The notes under the pieces: generated by a model | The model's database searches: none | What the model saw: the letters and a program-made list of their open reading frames with translations, nothing else | What the model was told of the DNA's origin: nothing | Shown: positions 51,157-59,899 of the stretch, in pieces | Numbering within the stretch: position 1 is the first letter of the stretch | Layout of the letters: each line of letters starts with the position of its first letter | Program-made: the position numbers and the translations under genes | NCBI RefSeq assembly: GCF_028807635.1 | Contig: NZ_JARBAX010000002.1 | Location: 62,001-126,000 of the forward strand | Reading direction: 5' to 3' | DNA length: 64,000 nt | Source of the DNA: Streptomyces spiramyceticus | Lineage (GTDB): Bacteria > Actinomycetota > Actinomycetes > Streptomycetales > Streptomycetaceae

Positions 51157-52343
51157 TGGCACTGCCCGCCTGGTCCGACCCGGTTCCGCTCGCGCTCGAC
51201 TCCGCGCCCGCCCCCGATTACGGCAGCGGTTCGCTCGCCGACCTGCTGCCCACCCTCGCGGCAGGCATGGGCGTACCCGGTACGAGCGCCATGATCCCCG
51301 AGCTCACGCCCGCCGACCGGAACTGCGTGTTCCTGATCGACGGTCTCGGCTGGGAGCAGATAAAGAGCCACCCGGACGAGGCGCCGTACCTGTACTCACT
51401 CCTCGGCAGCTCGCGCGGCGGCACGGGGCGTCCGCTCACCGCGGGCTTCCCCGCGACCACCGCGACCTCCCTCGCCTCCGTCGGCACAGGCCTGCCACCG
51501 GGCGCGCACGGCCTGCCCGGCTACACCGTCCGCGACCCGGACACCGGCGCGCTGATGAACCAGCTGCGCTGGAAGCCGTGGACCGACCCGCACGTCTGGC
51601 AGCCGTACCCCACGGTCTTCCAGCTCGCGGACGCCGCGGGCGTACACACCGCGCAGGTCTCGTCACCGGACTTCCAGCACACCCCGCTCACCAAGGTCGC
51701 GCTGAGCGGCGGCACCTTCCGCGGCAAGCTCACCGGCGAGGACCGGATGGACCTCGCCGCCGATCAACTGGCCGCCGGCGACCGCTCGCTGGTCTACACG
51801 TACTACAGCGAGGTCGACGGCAAGGGCCACCGCTTCGGCGTCGACTCCGACGCCTGGCGCGGCCAGCTGATGTACGTCGACCGGCTCGCCCAGCGCCTCG
51901 CCGAGCAGCTGCCGCCCCGCTCCGCCCTGTACATCACCGCCGACCACGGCATGATCGACATCCCCTTCGACGAGCAGTCGCGCATCGACTTCGACGAGGA
52001 CTGGGAGCTGAGCGCGGGCGTCGCCCTTCTTGGCGGCGAGGGCCGGGCCCGTCATGTGTACGCCGTCCCGGGCGCCGCCGCCGACGTGCTCACGGTCTGG
52101 CGCGAGGTGCTCGGAGAGCAGTTCTGGGTGGCGAGCAGGGACGAGGCGATCGCGGCGGGCTGGTTCGGCCCGGCGATCGACGAGCGGGTGTACGGACGCA
52201 TCGGCGACGTCGTCGCGGCGGCCCACGACGACGTCGTGATCATCGCTTCGCGGCGGGAGCCGCACGAGTCCGCGATGGTGGGCATGCACGGCTCCATGAC
52301 CGCCGTGGAGCAGCTCGTCCCGCTCATCGAAGTACGTTCGTAA
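51156..52343 (+). CDS. Alkaline phosphatase-superfamily nucleotide pyrophosphatase/phosphodiesterase (395 aa)
   Basis: A metal-dependent phosphohydrolase of the NPP type, here cytosolic since no signal peptide is present. The metal and catalytic blocks are NCVFLIDGLGWEQI (about residues 48-62), the nucleophile Thr in GFPATTATSLASVGTG, VYTYYSEVDGKGHRFG, and ITADHGMIDIP with a later His in GMHGSM. These match the Asp/His zinc pattern of the family. The start ATG 51156 overlaps the DUF5998 stop. The substrate is not known. The next gene, thymidine kinase, follows after 53 bases, suggesting a nucleotide-related context. Confidence 0.9.
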   Translation: MALPAWSDPVPLALDSAPAPDYGSGSLADLLPTLAAGMGVPGTSAMIPELTPADRNCVFLIDGLGWEQIKSHPDEAPYLYSLLGSSRGGTGRPLTAGFPATTATSLASVGTGLPPGAHGLPGYTVRDPDTGALMNQLRWKPWTDPHVWQPYPTVFQLADAAGVHTAQVSSPDFQHTPLTKVALSGGTFRGKLTGEDRMDLAADQLAAGDRSLVYTYYSEVDGKGHRFGVDSDAWRGQLMYVDRLAQRLAEQLPPRSALYITADHGMIDIPFDEQSRIDFDEDWELSAGVALLGGEGRARHVYAVPGAAADVLTVWREVLGEQFWVASRDEAIAAGWFGPAIDERVYGRIGDVVAAAHDDVVIIASRREPHESAMVGMHGSMTAVEQLVPLIEVRS

Positions 52344-52396
52344 GCCCTCCCCGCCCCCACGCAGACCGCACAGATCTGAAAGGTCTTCAACTCCTC

Positions 52397-53086
52397 ATGC
52401 CTGAGCTGGTGTTCTTCTCCGGAACGATGGACTGCGGAAAGAGCACCCTCGCTCTTCAGATCGAGCACAACCGGTCGGCACGCGGCCTCCAGGGCATGAT
52501 CTTCACTCGCGACGACCGTGCGGGCGAGGGCAAGCTGTCCTCCCGCCTCGGGCTGGTCACCGACGCCGTCGAGGCCGCCGACGGCTTCGACTTCTACGCG
52601 TACCTCGTCGCCCACCTCTCCCAGGGCAACCGCGCCGACTATGTGATCGTGGACGAGGCCCAGTTCCTCGCCCCCGAGCAGATCGACCAGCTGGCCCGTA
52701 TCGTCGACGACCTGGAACTCGACGTCTTCGCCTTCGGTATCACGACCGACTTCCGCTCCAAGCTCTTCCCCGGCTCGCAGCGCCTGGTCGAGCTCGCCGA
52801 CCGCGTGGAGGTGCTCCAGGTCGAGGCGCTCTGCTGGTGCGGCGCGCGGGCCACGCACAACGCCCGCACCACAGGCGGCCAGATGGTGGTCGAGGGCGCC
52901 CAGGTCGTCGTCGGCGACGTCAACCAGTCGCCCGACGAGATCGGTTATGAGGTGCTGTGCCGCCGGCACCACAGGCGCCGGATGACGGCCGCGTCCGCGC
53001 GGGCCGGAGCACTGTCGCCCGATGTGCTGCCCGTGGACGCCCTCACTCCCGGCTCCGCCTTCAACGGGTCGACCGTACGATCGTGA
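52397..53086 (+). CDS. tdk: Thymidine kinase, type II (TK1-like) (229 aa)
   Basis: The enzyme phosphorylates thymidine in the salvage pathway. The P-loop is FFSGTMDCGKSTLALQ (about residues 5-20), the DEAQ box is DYVIVDEAQFLAPEQI, and FAFGITTDFRSKLFPGSQRLVELAD is the family's central block; the zinc site begins with LCWCGARATHNART and a downstream CRRHH. The C-terminal about 35 residues are extra. ATG 52397 has an AAAGGT further upstream and no strong ribosome-binding site. The 3' end overlaps the convergent VOC gene by 26 bases. Confidence 0.94.
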   Translation: MPELVFFSGTMDCGKSTLALQIEHNRSARGLQGMIFTRDDRAGEGKLSSRLGLVTDAVEAADGFDFYAYLVAHLSQGNRADYVIVDEAQFLAPEQIDQLARIVDDLELDVFAFGITTDFRSKLFPGSQRLVELADRVEVLQVEALCWCGARATHNARTTGGQMVVEGAQVVVGDVNQSPDEIGYEVLCRRHHRRRMTAASARAGALSPDVLPVDALTPGSAFNGSTVRS

Positions 53087-53840
53087 AGACCGCGCCCTCC
53101 GGGTCCGCGACGGTCGCCACCCGGCCGTTGGCGCCCTCCCGGGGGGCCTGCAGGACATGCCCGCCGAGTTCCTGGACCGTACGGGCCGATTCGTCGGTGT
53201 CCTCCACTTCGAAGTACGTCATCCAGTGCGGGCCCCTGTCGCGCGGCAGGGCCTTGCCCACGCCGCGCAGGGCGGCCACGGGGCGGCCTTCGAGGCGCAG
53301 CGTCAGATAATCATCGGGGTCGGCAGAGCCGTCCGGTTCCACCTCGTAGCCGAACACCGCCTGGTAGAACTTGCCGACCGTCGCCGTCTCACGCGTCATC
53401 AACTCGTTCCAGGCGGGCGTCCCGTGGGTCCCGGCGATCGCCGTGCCCAGATGCGCCGCGGCCTGCCAGATGCCGAACACCGCGCCCGAGGGGTCGGAGC
53501 CGATGGCCATCCGGCCGGCGTGGTCCGCGTCGAGCGGGCCGACGCCGATCGTGCCGCCGTGGCTCCTGATCGACTCGGCCGTGACATCGGCGTCCTCGGT
53601 GGCGAAGTACGGCGTCCACGCGACGGGCAGGTGCCGGTCCGGGGGCAGTTGGCCGATGCCCGCGACTTCCTTCCCGTCGAGCACCGCGCGGACGTACGGG
53701 CCGAGCTGCCCGGGTCCTGGCCTGAATTCCCAGCCGAACAGCGCCCGGTAGAAATCCTGGGTCGCGGCCAGGCCGTGCACCATCAGGCTTACCCAGCAGG
53801 GCGCACCAGGCGTGTGCCGCGGGATCGCTGGCTCGGTCAT
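53061..53840 (-). CDS. VOC/glyoxalase-like protein, two-domain (259 aa)
   Basis: A double-domain vicinal-oxygen-chelate protein. The first domain (about 10-120) contains PCWVSLMVHGLAATQDFYRALFGWEF, and the second (about 140-255) contains PAWNELMTRETATVGKFYQAVFGYEV. The repeated F-Y-x-x-x-F-G-W/Y-E motif is typical of PhnB-like and glyoxalase-type proteins of actinobacteria (27 kDa antigen Cfp30B-like by memory). Residues for metal binding are not obvious in either half. ATG 53840 has AAGGAG upstream. The gene converges on thymidine kinase and overlaps it by 26 bases, so they may influence each other's termination. The substrate is unknown. Confidence 0.88.
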   Translation of the reverse strand: MTEPAIPRHTPGAPCWVSLMVHGLAATQDFYRALFGWEFRPGPGQLGPYVRAVLDGKEVAGIGQLPPDRHLPVAWTPYFATEDADVTAESIRSHGGTIGVGPLDADHAGRMAIGSDPSGAVFGIWQAAAHLGTAIAGTHGTPAWNELMTRETATVGKFYQAVFGYEVEPDGSADPDDYLTLRLEGRPVAALRGVGKALPRDRGPHWMTYFEVEDTDESARTVQELGGHVLQAPREGANGRVATVADPEGAVFTIVRSTR

Positions 53841-54013
53841 CGTCACTCTCTCCTTGGACCATCGGGTTGGTGGTCGTGCAGGAACCGGGCGAGCCGTCGT
53901 CAAAGGGGCGCACCCGTGCAGATCTTGCACCACCTGCCCCGCCGTGTGGTCCGGCCGCGCCGTTTTCACAGGTTCCCGCAGGAGAGAATGCCCGCTGCGC
54001 AAGGATGGCACTT

Positions 54014-54841
54014 ATGAATGCCATCATCACCGCATCCCAACTCGCGAGCGAGTCGGCGGGGGACCGGCCGCCGGTCCTCCTGGACGTCCGCTATCAAATG
54101 GGCGGACCTCACGGCCGTGCCGCGTACGAGGCGGGTCACATCCCCGGGGCTGTCTTCGTCGACCTGGAGGCGGAACTCGCCGGCCCGCCCGGACCCGGCG
54201 GCCGCCACCCCCTTCCCGACGTCGAGGCGTTCGGAGCGGTCATGCGCCGTGCGGGCGTCTCTCAGGACAGGCCGGTCGTGGTGTACGACGGCGGGCAGGG
54301 CTGGGCCGCGGCTCGTGCATGGTGGATGCTCCGCTGGACGGGCCACCCGGACGTGAGGGTTCTGGACGGGGGTCTCGCCGCGTGGACGGGCCCGGTCGAA
54401 TCCGAGGTCCCGGCCCCGGCTGCCGGTGACTTCACGCCCGTCCCCGGCGCCGTACCCCTCCTCGACGCCGACGGAGCCGCCGAACTGGCCCGTACGGGGC
54501 TGCTGCTCGACGCCAGGGCGGCCGAACGGTACCGGGGCGAGGTCGAGCCGATCGACCCGGTCGCCGGCCACATCCCGGGCGCCGTCTCCGCCCCGACCAT
54601 GGACAACGTCGGGCCCGACGGCCGCCTGCTCCCCGCATCCCAACTGGCCGCCCGCTTCAAGGCGCTGGGCGCTGCCGACGCCCCGGCGGTCGGCGTGTAC
54701 TGCGGCTCGGGCGTCTCGGCCGCCCAGGAGGTGCTGGCCCTGGAGGTCGCGGGCATCCCGGCGGCGCTGTACGCGGGCTCCTGGTCGGAGTGGTGCGCCG
54801 ACACGTCCCGGCCTGTGGCCACCGGACCCGACCCCCTGTAG
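54014..54841 (+). CDS. Sulfurtransferase, two-domain rhodanese (275 aa)
   Basis: A thiosulfate- or 3-mercaptopyruvate-type sulfurtransferase. It has an N-terminal inactive rhodanese domain (about residues 1-125; VLLDVRYQMGGPHGRAAYEAGHIPGAVFVDLEAELAG in pieces) and a C-terminal catalytic domain (about 150-275). The catalytic cysteine is in YCGSGVSAAQEVL (CGSGVSA loop; thiosulfate type would be CRxGxx, so 3-mercaptopyruvate is likelier). ATG 54014 has AAGGA 8 bases upstream; ATG 54005 in the same frame lacks one. The gene ends at a strong terminator shared with sepH. Confidence 0.92.
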   Translation: MNAIITASQLASESAGDRPPVLLDVRYQMGGPHGRAAYEAGHIPGAVFVDLEAELAGPPGPGGRHPLPDVEAFGAVMRRAGVSQDRPVVVYDGGQGWAAARAWWMLRWTGHPDVRVLDGGLAAWTGPVESEVPAPAAGDFTPVPGAVPLLDADGAAELARTGLLLDARAAERYRGEVEPIDPVAGHIPGAVSAPTMDNVGPDGRLLPASQLAARFKALGAADAPAVGVYCGSGVSAAQEVLALEVAGIPAALYAGSWSEWCADTSRPVATGPDPL

Positions 54842-54850
54842 CCGCGCATG

Positions 54851-54887
54851 CCGGTGGGCCCGTACGCGATACGTACGGGCCCACCGG
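54851..54887. terminator. Bidirectional terminator between sulfurtransferase and sepH
   Basis: A perfect 16-bp stem (54851-54866 with 54872-54887) around CGATA, starting 9 bases after the sulfurtransferase stop. Confidence 0.88.
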
Positions 54888-54922
54888 GCGGGCGTTACAG
54901 TGCTGAGGTTGGCCGAGGGTTG

Positions 54923-55987
54923 CTAGTCCTGCTTCTTGCGGCGCGTACCGAAGACGATCTCGTCCCAGCTCGGTACGGCAGCGCGCCGTCCCGGCCGGAC
55001 CCCGTCGGCCTCTGCCTGCCGGTCCGTCGTACCAGTGAGCCGGTCGCGGTGACCGGCCACCGCACGCGGCATCAGGACATCGGCGTACGCGGAACCGGCG
55101 CCCGCGGAGGCGGCGGTTGCCGGGGGCTCCTCGGAATCGGGCTCCTGCGCGGTGGCGGGCTCGGCCGTCGGCGGCTCCGGTGGCGGCGCGGGCCGCTCGG
55201 GCACCACCATGTCGCCGCGGAAGCTCGGTACCGCCTCCAGCAGGCTGGTCAGCGAATCCCGCTCGCTGCCCGTGCTCTCCTCCGGCTCCGGAGCGGTCGG
55301 CCGCTCCATCTGACGGTCGAGGGCCCGGTCCAGCGGACGATCCCGGGGCAGCCGCGCGATCCGCGGTACGAACGGGAAGCTCGGCTCAGGGGCGGCGGCC
55401 GAGTCCGCGTCGGTCGGTTCGCCGATCAGCGACCGCGCCTCGTCGTCCACCGCCTGTACGAGCCGCCTGGGCGGGTCGTACGTCCAGCTCGCGGAGTGGG
55501 GCTCGCCCGCGACGCGGTAGACCAGCAGCACTTCCCACGTGCCGTCGTCGCGCCGCCACGAGTCCCACAGGACCGTTTCCTTGTCGGCGCCGCGCAGCAG
55601 CAGCCGCTCCTGCACCGCCTCGCCGAGCTGGGGTCCTGTCCCGGTGTTCTCGCCGGGGCGGCGTACCGGGGTCTTCCTGGCGCGCTCGGCCATGAAGGCG
55701 CGCTCGGCGAGCACGGGACCCTCGAAGCGGCGGACCCGGTCGACCGGAATGCCCGCGAGCTGAGCGACCTCCTCCGCGGAGGCACCGGCGCGTATACGCG
55801 CCTGGATGTCGCGAGGGCGGAGATGGCTCTCCACCTCGATCTCGATCTGACCGAGACGGGCGCGGTCGTTGCGCACGGCGGCGCGCAGCCGTTCGTCGAT
55901 CGGAAGCGTGTACTCCGTGCTGTCAGCAGCCTTCAGCACCAGTCGTGTGCCGTCATTCGAGACGGCCACGACACGCAGTTCGGGCAT
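54923..55987 (-). CDS. sepH: Cell-division protein SepH, DUF3071 domain (354 aa)
   Basis: SepH binds FtsZ and promotes Z-ring assembly in Streptomyces and other actinobacteria. The N-terminal DUF3071 domain covers about residues 1-170: ELRVVAVSNDGTRLVLKAADSTEYTLPIDERLRAAVRNDRARLGQIEIEVESHLRPRDIQARIRAGAS in pieces, with a helix-turn-helix-like EEVAQLAGIPVDRVRRFEGPVL. After a middle part (DSWRRDDGTWEVLLVYR) comes a disordered Pro/Glu-rich section. The conserved C-terminal stretch ends with VPSWDEIVFGTRRKKQD, needed for FtsZ interaction in homologues. ATG 55987 has GGGAGG upstream. This is confident by overall pattern and position. Confidence 0.93.
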   Translation of the reverse strand: MPELRVVAVSNDGTRLVLKAADSTEYTLPIDERLRAAVRNDRARLGQIEIEVESHLRPRDIQARIRAGASAEEVAQLAGIPVDRVRRFEGPVLAERAFMAERARKTPVRRPGENTGTGPQLGEAVQERLLLRGADKETVLWDSWRRDDGTWEVLLVYRVAGEPHSASWTYDPPRRLVQAVDDEARSLIGEPTDADSAAAPEPSFPFVPRIARLPRDRPLDRALDRQMERPTAPEPEESTGSERDSLTSLLEAVPSFRGDMVVPERPAPPPEPPTAEPATAQEPDSEEPPATAASAGAGSAYADVLMPRAVAGHRDRLTGTTDRQAEADGVRPGRRAAVPSWDEIVFGTRRKKQD

Positions 55988-56074
55988 GGGAACCTCCCGG
56001 GTGGTGCCTGCCGACGTCACGTGCGTCGCTGCTTCCGCTAGTCGAGTGTGGCCTGCCCGGGTGCAGCCTGCCAC

Positions 56075-56418
56075 AACATTGCCGAGTTGCCCGGCGTGTC
56101 GGGCATCAGCCCCGGATGGCCGTTATGGCACGGTTACCGTTTCACCACTCATAGTGACTGCCTCGTCACTCTGTGCAGTGGGTGCCCCCGATTGGGCCGG
56201 ACCCAGGGCTCGCCACAGTACTCCATTCGGGCCATGGGGGTGGACCGGCGCGCCACCGAAGTTCTCCCGGTGTACGGGAGTTGAGCCGATCTGTTCTTTC
56301 GTGCGAAGTGTGTGTGCGTGTCCTGCTTCACAGAATCGCCGGAAACGGAACTAATCACTTCGCCCAAATGTCTCTTCTTGTTGCAAGACGGATCAGATGG
56401 GCGATCAGAGGCTGGTAC
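56075..56418. promoter_or_regulatory. Gap between sepH and the next gene
   Basis: The 344 bases between these divergent genes should hold their promoters. I see no convincing extra gene: the frame that continues upstream of 56419 has no plausible start. GC content is lower than in neighbouring genes, especially around 56330-56400. No known RNA motif was recognised. Confidence 0.4.
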
Positions 56419-57249
56419 ATGGGCGGGAAGCCGGAAACCGAGACAGGTGAGCAGAAAAAACCGCGAATCGATCTGAGCGTGGCTCAGGTCGCCGGCAGTG
56501 CGGTGGCCGCGATCGTGGCGGCGGTGCTCGCATCAAAGCTCGGCGTGTACGGGACGATCATCGGCGCGGGCGTGGTCAGCGTCGTCGCGACCAGCGGCGG
56601 CACGATCTTCCAGCATCTCTTCCGGCGTACCGGGGAACAGATCCGCGAAGTCACCGTCCAGGCGAAGCCGAAGGCACGTCAGGTGCCTGTGCCCGACGAG
56701 CCGATGCCTGCGTACGCCGACGAGTTCGGCGAGGCCACGACGCACGGCACGCGGGTCAGGGGCTGGAAGCGCTCCGCCGTCCCTGCCGCCCTCGTCTTCG
56801 TCCTGGCCATGGGTGGCATCACGGCGTACGAACTGGCCTCCGGCGGCGACCTCAGCGGCGGCACAGGCAGCACCGTGGGCAACGTCCTGCGCGGTGGCGG
56901 CGGGGAGCAGGGGCAGAAGCAGACCCCGGCTTCGGACACGCCGTCAGAAGGCAGGCAGAGCAGCGGTACGGACGGCGGCGAGAGCCCCGACAAGGGCTCA
57001 GAAGCCGGCACAGGCACCGGCACTGACCCTCAAACCGGCACTGACCAGGGCGCCGGCTCGCCCGACCCGGCCAAGACGCCCACGACGGACGGCGGCGCGA
57101 CCGGCGAAGCGGCCCCTACGCCCACACCCACTCCCACCCCGACACCGACCGGCAGCACCGGCGGCGACAGCGGCGAAACGGAGAGCGGCGACGCCACCGG
57201 CAGTGGCGGCGACGACGCGACGGACAGCGGCAGCACCTCAACTCCGTAA
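56419..57249 (+). CDS. Membrane protein with Thr/Pro/Gly-rich tail (276 aa)
   Basis: A conserved Streptomyces protein of unknown function. It has a hydrophobic N-terminal segment (about residues 22-65: VAQVAGSAVAAIVAAVLASKLG and IIGAGVVSVVATSGGTIFQHLF), a basic middle (RRTGEQIREVTVQAKPKARQ), and a single membrane span near 118-137 (AALVFVLAMGGITAYELASG). The last 130 residues are low-complexity Gly/Thr/Asp/Pro with a run of TPTPTPT. The pattern suggests an anchored protein with an extracytoplasmic disordered tail. ATG 56419 has AGAGG upstream. Its stop is only 22 bases before the convergent FAD-oxidase gene's stop. No domain allows a function. Confidence 0.75.
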   Translation: MGGKPETETGEQKKPRIDLSVAQVAGSAVAAIVAAVLASKLGVYGTIIGAGVVSVVATSGGTIFQHLFRRTGEQIREVTVQAKPKARQVPVPDEPMPAYADEFGEATTHGTRVRGWKRSAVPAALVFVLAMGGITAYELASGGDLSGGTGSTVGNVLRGGGGEQGQKQTPASDTPSEGRQSSGTDGGESPDKGSEAGTGTGTDPQTGTDQGAGSPDPAKTPTTDGGATGEAAPTPTPTPTPTPTGSTGGDSGETESGDATGSGGDDATDSGSTSTP

Positions 57250-57271
57250 CCGGGCAGGGAGGAGCGAGGCG

Positions 57272-58600
57272 TCAGTCGCCCAGGACCCGGCGCAAGTAGT
57301 CATTGGCGAAGAGGCGCTGAGGGTCCAGCCGGTCGCGCAGCGCCGTGAACTCGCCGAAGCGCGGGTACGCCCCGGCCAGGTACTCGGCGTCGCGTGTGTG
57401 CACCTTGCCCCAGTGCGGACGGCCGCCGTGCGCGGTCATGATCCGCTCCACCGCGGTGAAGTACGACTGGTACGGGGTGCCCCTGTAGAGGTGCACCGCG
57501 ATGTACGCCGTGTCCCGGCCGGAGGCCGTGGAGAGCGTGATGTCGTCCGCCGGTGCCGTACGCACCTCGACGGGGAAGCTGACGCGCAGCGGCGAGCGTT
57601 CGACGAGTGCCTTCACCTCGCGCAGCGCCTCGACCGCGGCCTCACGCGGGATGGCGTACTCCATCTCCATGAAGCGCACGCGGCGCGGACTCGTGAAGAC
57701 CTTGTAAGGAATGTCCGTGTACGTACGGGCGGACAGCGCGCGGCTGGAGAGCTTGGCGATGGAGGGTATGGCCGCGGGGACGGCACGGCCGACCGAACAG
57801 GCCACCTGGAAGATGCCGTTGGAGAGGAGCTCGTCCTCGATCCAGCCGCTGACTCTGCCGGGCGGTGCGGCGGGGCCCGCGCTGCGGTTGTTGCGCTTGG
57901 TGTTGCAGTTGCCGGTGTGGGGGAACCAGTAGAACTCGAAGTGCTCGTTCTCCGCGTGGAGGGCTTCGAAGTCGGCCGTGACCCTGTCGAAGGTCATCGG
58001 CTCCTCACGGGCCGTCAGCAGGAAGACCGGCTCCACGGCGAAGGTGATCGCGGTGACGACGCCCAGCGCGCCGAGGCCCAGCCTGGCGGCCGCGAAGACA
58101 TCGGGATTCCCCTTCTCGGAGCAGGTCAGCAACGAGCCGTCCGCCGTGACCAGTTCCAGGGCGCGTATCTGCGCGGCGGTCGAGGCCGAGTCGCGGCCCG
58201 TGCCGTGGGTGCCCGTGCTGGTCGCACCGGCCACCGTCTGCTCCATGATGTCGCCCATGTTCGTGAGCGACAGGCCCTCTCTGGCCAGCGCCACGTTCAG
58301 GCGCTTGAGCGGAGTGCCGGCCTCCACGGTCACGGTCCCGGCCGCGCGGTCGATCTTGCGGATGCCGGTCAGCAGATCGGGGCGTATGAGCACACCGTCG
58401 GTCGCGGCGGCCGCCGTGAACGAGTGGCCCGTGCCGACGGGCTTCACCTTCAGCCCGTCCTCCGCGGCCCTGCGCACGGCCTCGGCGAGCTCTTCCGCCG
58501 AGGCCGGAGTGACTTCCCGTACCGGACGGGCGGTCACATTCCCCGCCCAGTTACGCCACGTGCTCGCCGTCCGGGATGCCGTCCTGGATGTCGTGGCCAT
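57272..58600 (-). CDS. FAD-linked aldonolactone-oxidase-type oxidoreductase (442 aa)
   Basis: A VAO-fold flavoprotein related to D-arabinono-1,4-lactone oxidase and alditol oxidase. The FAD-binding domain (about residues 20-200) has RPVREVTPASAEELAEAVRRAAEDG, KPVGTGHSFTAAAATDGVLI and STGTHGTGRDSASTAAQIRALELV. The C-terminal cap has EFYWFPHTGNCNTKRNN and near the end HGGRPHWGKVHTRD, in which HWGK is characteristic of sugar-lactone oxidases. The GTGHS FAD motif supports covalent or tight flavin. ATG 58600 lies 50 bases inside the end of the upstream MFS gene, with GGGAGGG about 10 bases before it, so the two are coupled. The substrate is uncertain. Confidence 0.9.
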   Translation of the reverse strand: MATTSRTASRTASTWRNWAGNVTARPVREVTPASAEELAEAVRRAAEDGLKVKPVGTGHSFTAAAATDGVLIRPDLLTGIRKIDRAAGTVTVEAGTPLKRLNVALAREGLSLTNMGDIMEQTVAGATSTGTHGTGRDSASTAAQIRALELVTADGSLLTCSEKGNPDVFAAARLGLGALGVVTAITFAVEPVFLLTAREEPMTFDRVTADFEALHAENEHFEFYWFPHTGNCNTKRNNRSAGPAAPPGRVSGWIEDELLSNGIFQVACSVGRAVPAAIPSIAKLSSRALSARTYTDIPYKVFTSPRRVRFMEMEYAIPREAAVEALREVKALVERSPLRVSFPVEVRTAPADDITLSTASGRDTAYIAVHLYRGTPYQSYFTAVERIMTAHGGRPHWGKVHTRDAEYLAGAYPRFGEFTALRDRLDPQRLFANDYLRRVLGD

Positions 58601-59840
58601 CTGCCCCGTGCCCTCCCCGCGTCGGTGCCGGCGTGCGCAGCCGGCGGTACCCCAGGAACGCGACGACGGCCGCGACAGCTCCCGCCGCGACGGGCACTCC
58701 GTACCCCGCGTCCGCTCCCGCCGCGTCGACCACCCAGCCTGCGGCCGAGGAACCGAGAGCGACTCCGACGGCGAGCCCGGTGCCTGTCCAGGTCATGCCC
58801 TCGGTCAGCTTGGTGCGCGGTACGTGCTCCTCGATGAGGGCCATGGTGGTCACCATCGTCGGTGCGATGGCAAGGCCCGCGACAAAGAGCGCCACGGCCA
58901 GAAACGGCAGGTTCCCGGCCAGTTGGAGGGGGATCATACTCACGGCCATGGCGCAGACCCCCACCAGCCACCTTCTGGACGCCGGGCCCTTGAGATGCAG
59001 CAGTCCGAAGACCGCTCCCGCGAGGCAGGAACCGAGCGCGTACACGGCGAGGACGAGGCTGGCGGCCGCCTTGTGACCCTGCTCCTCGGCGAAGGCCACC
59101 GTCACCACGTCGATCGCTCCGAAGATCACGCCGACGGCGACGAACGTGGCCACCAGCACCTGAAGTCCGGGGGAGCGCAGCGCGGAGCCGCCGGTGTGTT
59201 CGTCGCGGGGGTGCGGGACGGGCTCGGTGGCGCGCTGGGCGGTCAGCCAGAAGACGCCGATGACGAGGAAGGCGGCGGCGATCAGCGGGCCCGCCTCGGG
59301 GAACCAGGCGGTCGAGAGCCCGATGGAGACGATGGGGCCGAAGATGAAGCAGGCCTCGTCGGCTATGGACTCCCAGGAGTACGCCGTGTGCAGTTCGCGC
59401 GGTGAGCCGCGGTAGATCTCCGCCCAGCGGGCCCTGGTCATCGATCCCACGCTCGGTACGCAGCCCGCGCCCGCCGCGAAGACGAAGAGCGTCCACTCGG
59501 GGGCGCCCTGATGGGCGCAGATCAGCAGGCCCGCGACCGCCGCGACGGCGACCAGGGTGGCCGGGCGCAGGACGCGGCGCTGCCCGTACCTGTCGACGTA
59601 ACGCGATATCTGGGGGCCCAGCACAGCGGCCGCCATCGCGAGCGTCGCGGAGAGGGCGCCCGCCAGCCCGTACCGGCCGGTGAGCTGAGAAATCATCGTC
59701 ACGATGCCGATGCCCATCATGGACAGCGGCATCCGGCCGAAGAAGCCGGCCACGGAGAACGCCTTGGCGCCGGGGGCGGAAAATATCGCGCGGTAGGGAC
59801 TGGGCAAGGGAGTGCTCCGGTAAGGCGTATAGGTGGGCAC
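58551..59840 (-). CDS. MFS transporter, 12-TM (429 aa)
   Basis: A major-facilitator transporter, probably an exporter of the DHA1-like type. It begins with [35 protein letters not shown]. There are 12 hydrophobic segments; a motif-A-like loop is [17 protein letters not shown]. The substrate is unknown. The start is GTG 59840; upstream on the minus strand there is no strong ribosome-binding site. Its 3' end overlaps the FAD oxidase by 50 bases, and the two are in the same orientation, which suggests that the oxidase product or substrate is related to transport. Confidence 0.87.
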   Translation of the reverse strand: MPTYTPYRSTPLPSPYRAIFSAPGAKAFSVAGFFGRMPLSMMGIGIVTMISQLTGRYGLAGALSATLAMAAAVLGPQISRYVDRYGQRRVLRPATLVAVAAVAGLLICAHQGAPEWTLFVFAAGAGCVPSVGSMTRARWAEIYRGSPRELHTAYSWESIADEACFIFGPIVSIGLSTAWFPEAGPLIAAAFLVIGVFWLTAQRATEPVPHPRDEHTGGSALRSPGLQVLVATFVAVGVIFGAIDVVTVAFAEEQGHKAAASLVLAVYALGSCLAGAVFGLLHLKGPASRRWLVGVCAMAVSMIPLQLAGNLPFLAVALFVAGLAIAPTMVTTMALIEEHVPRTKLTEGMTWTGTGLAVGVALGSSAAGWVVDAAGADAGYGVPVAAGAVAAVVAFLGYRRLRTPAPTRGGHGADGHDIQDGIPDGEHVA

Positions 59841-59899
59841 TACAGCTTACGGCGGTATCGGGTTCCCGCTCGCCAGTTGAGGGTGGCAGGATCGGAGCC

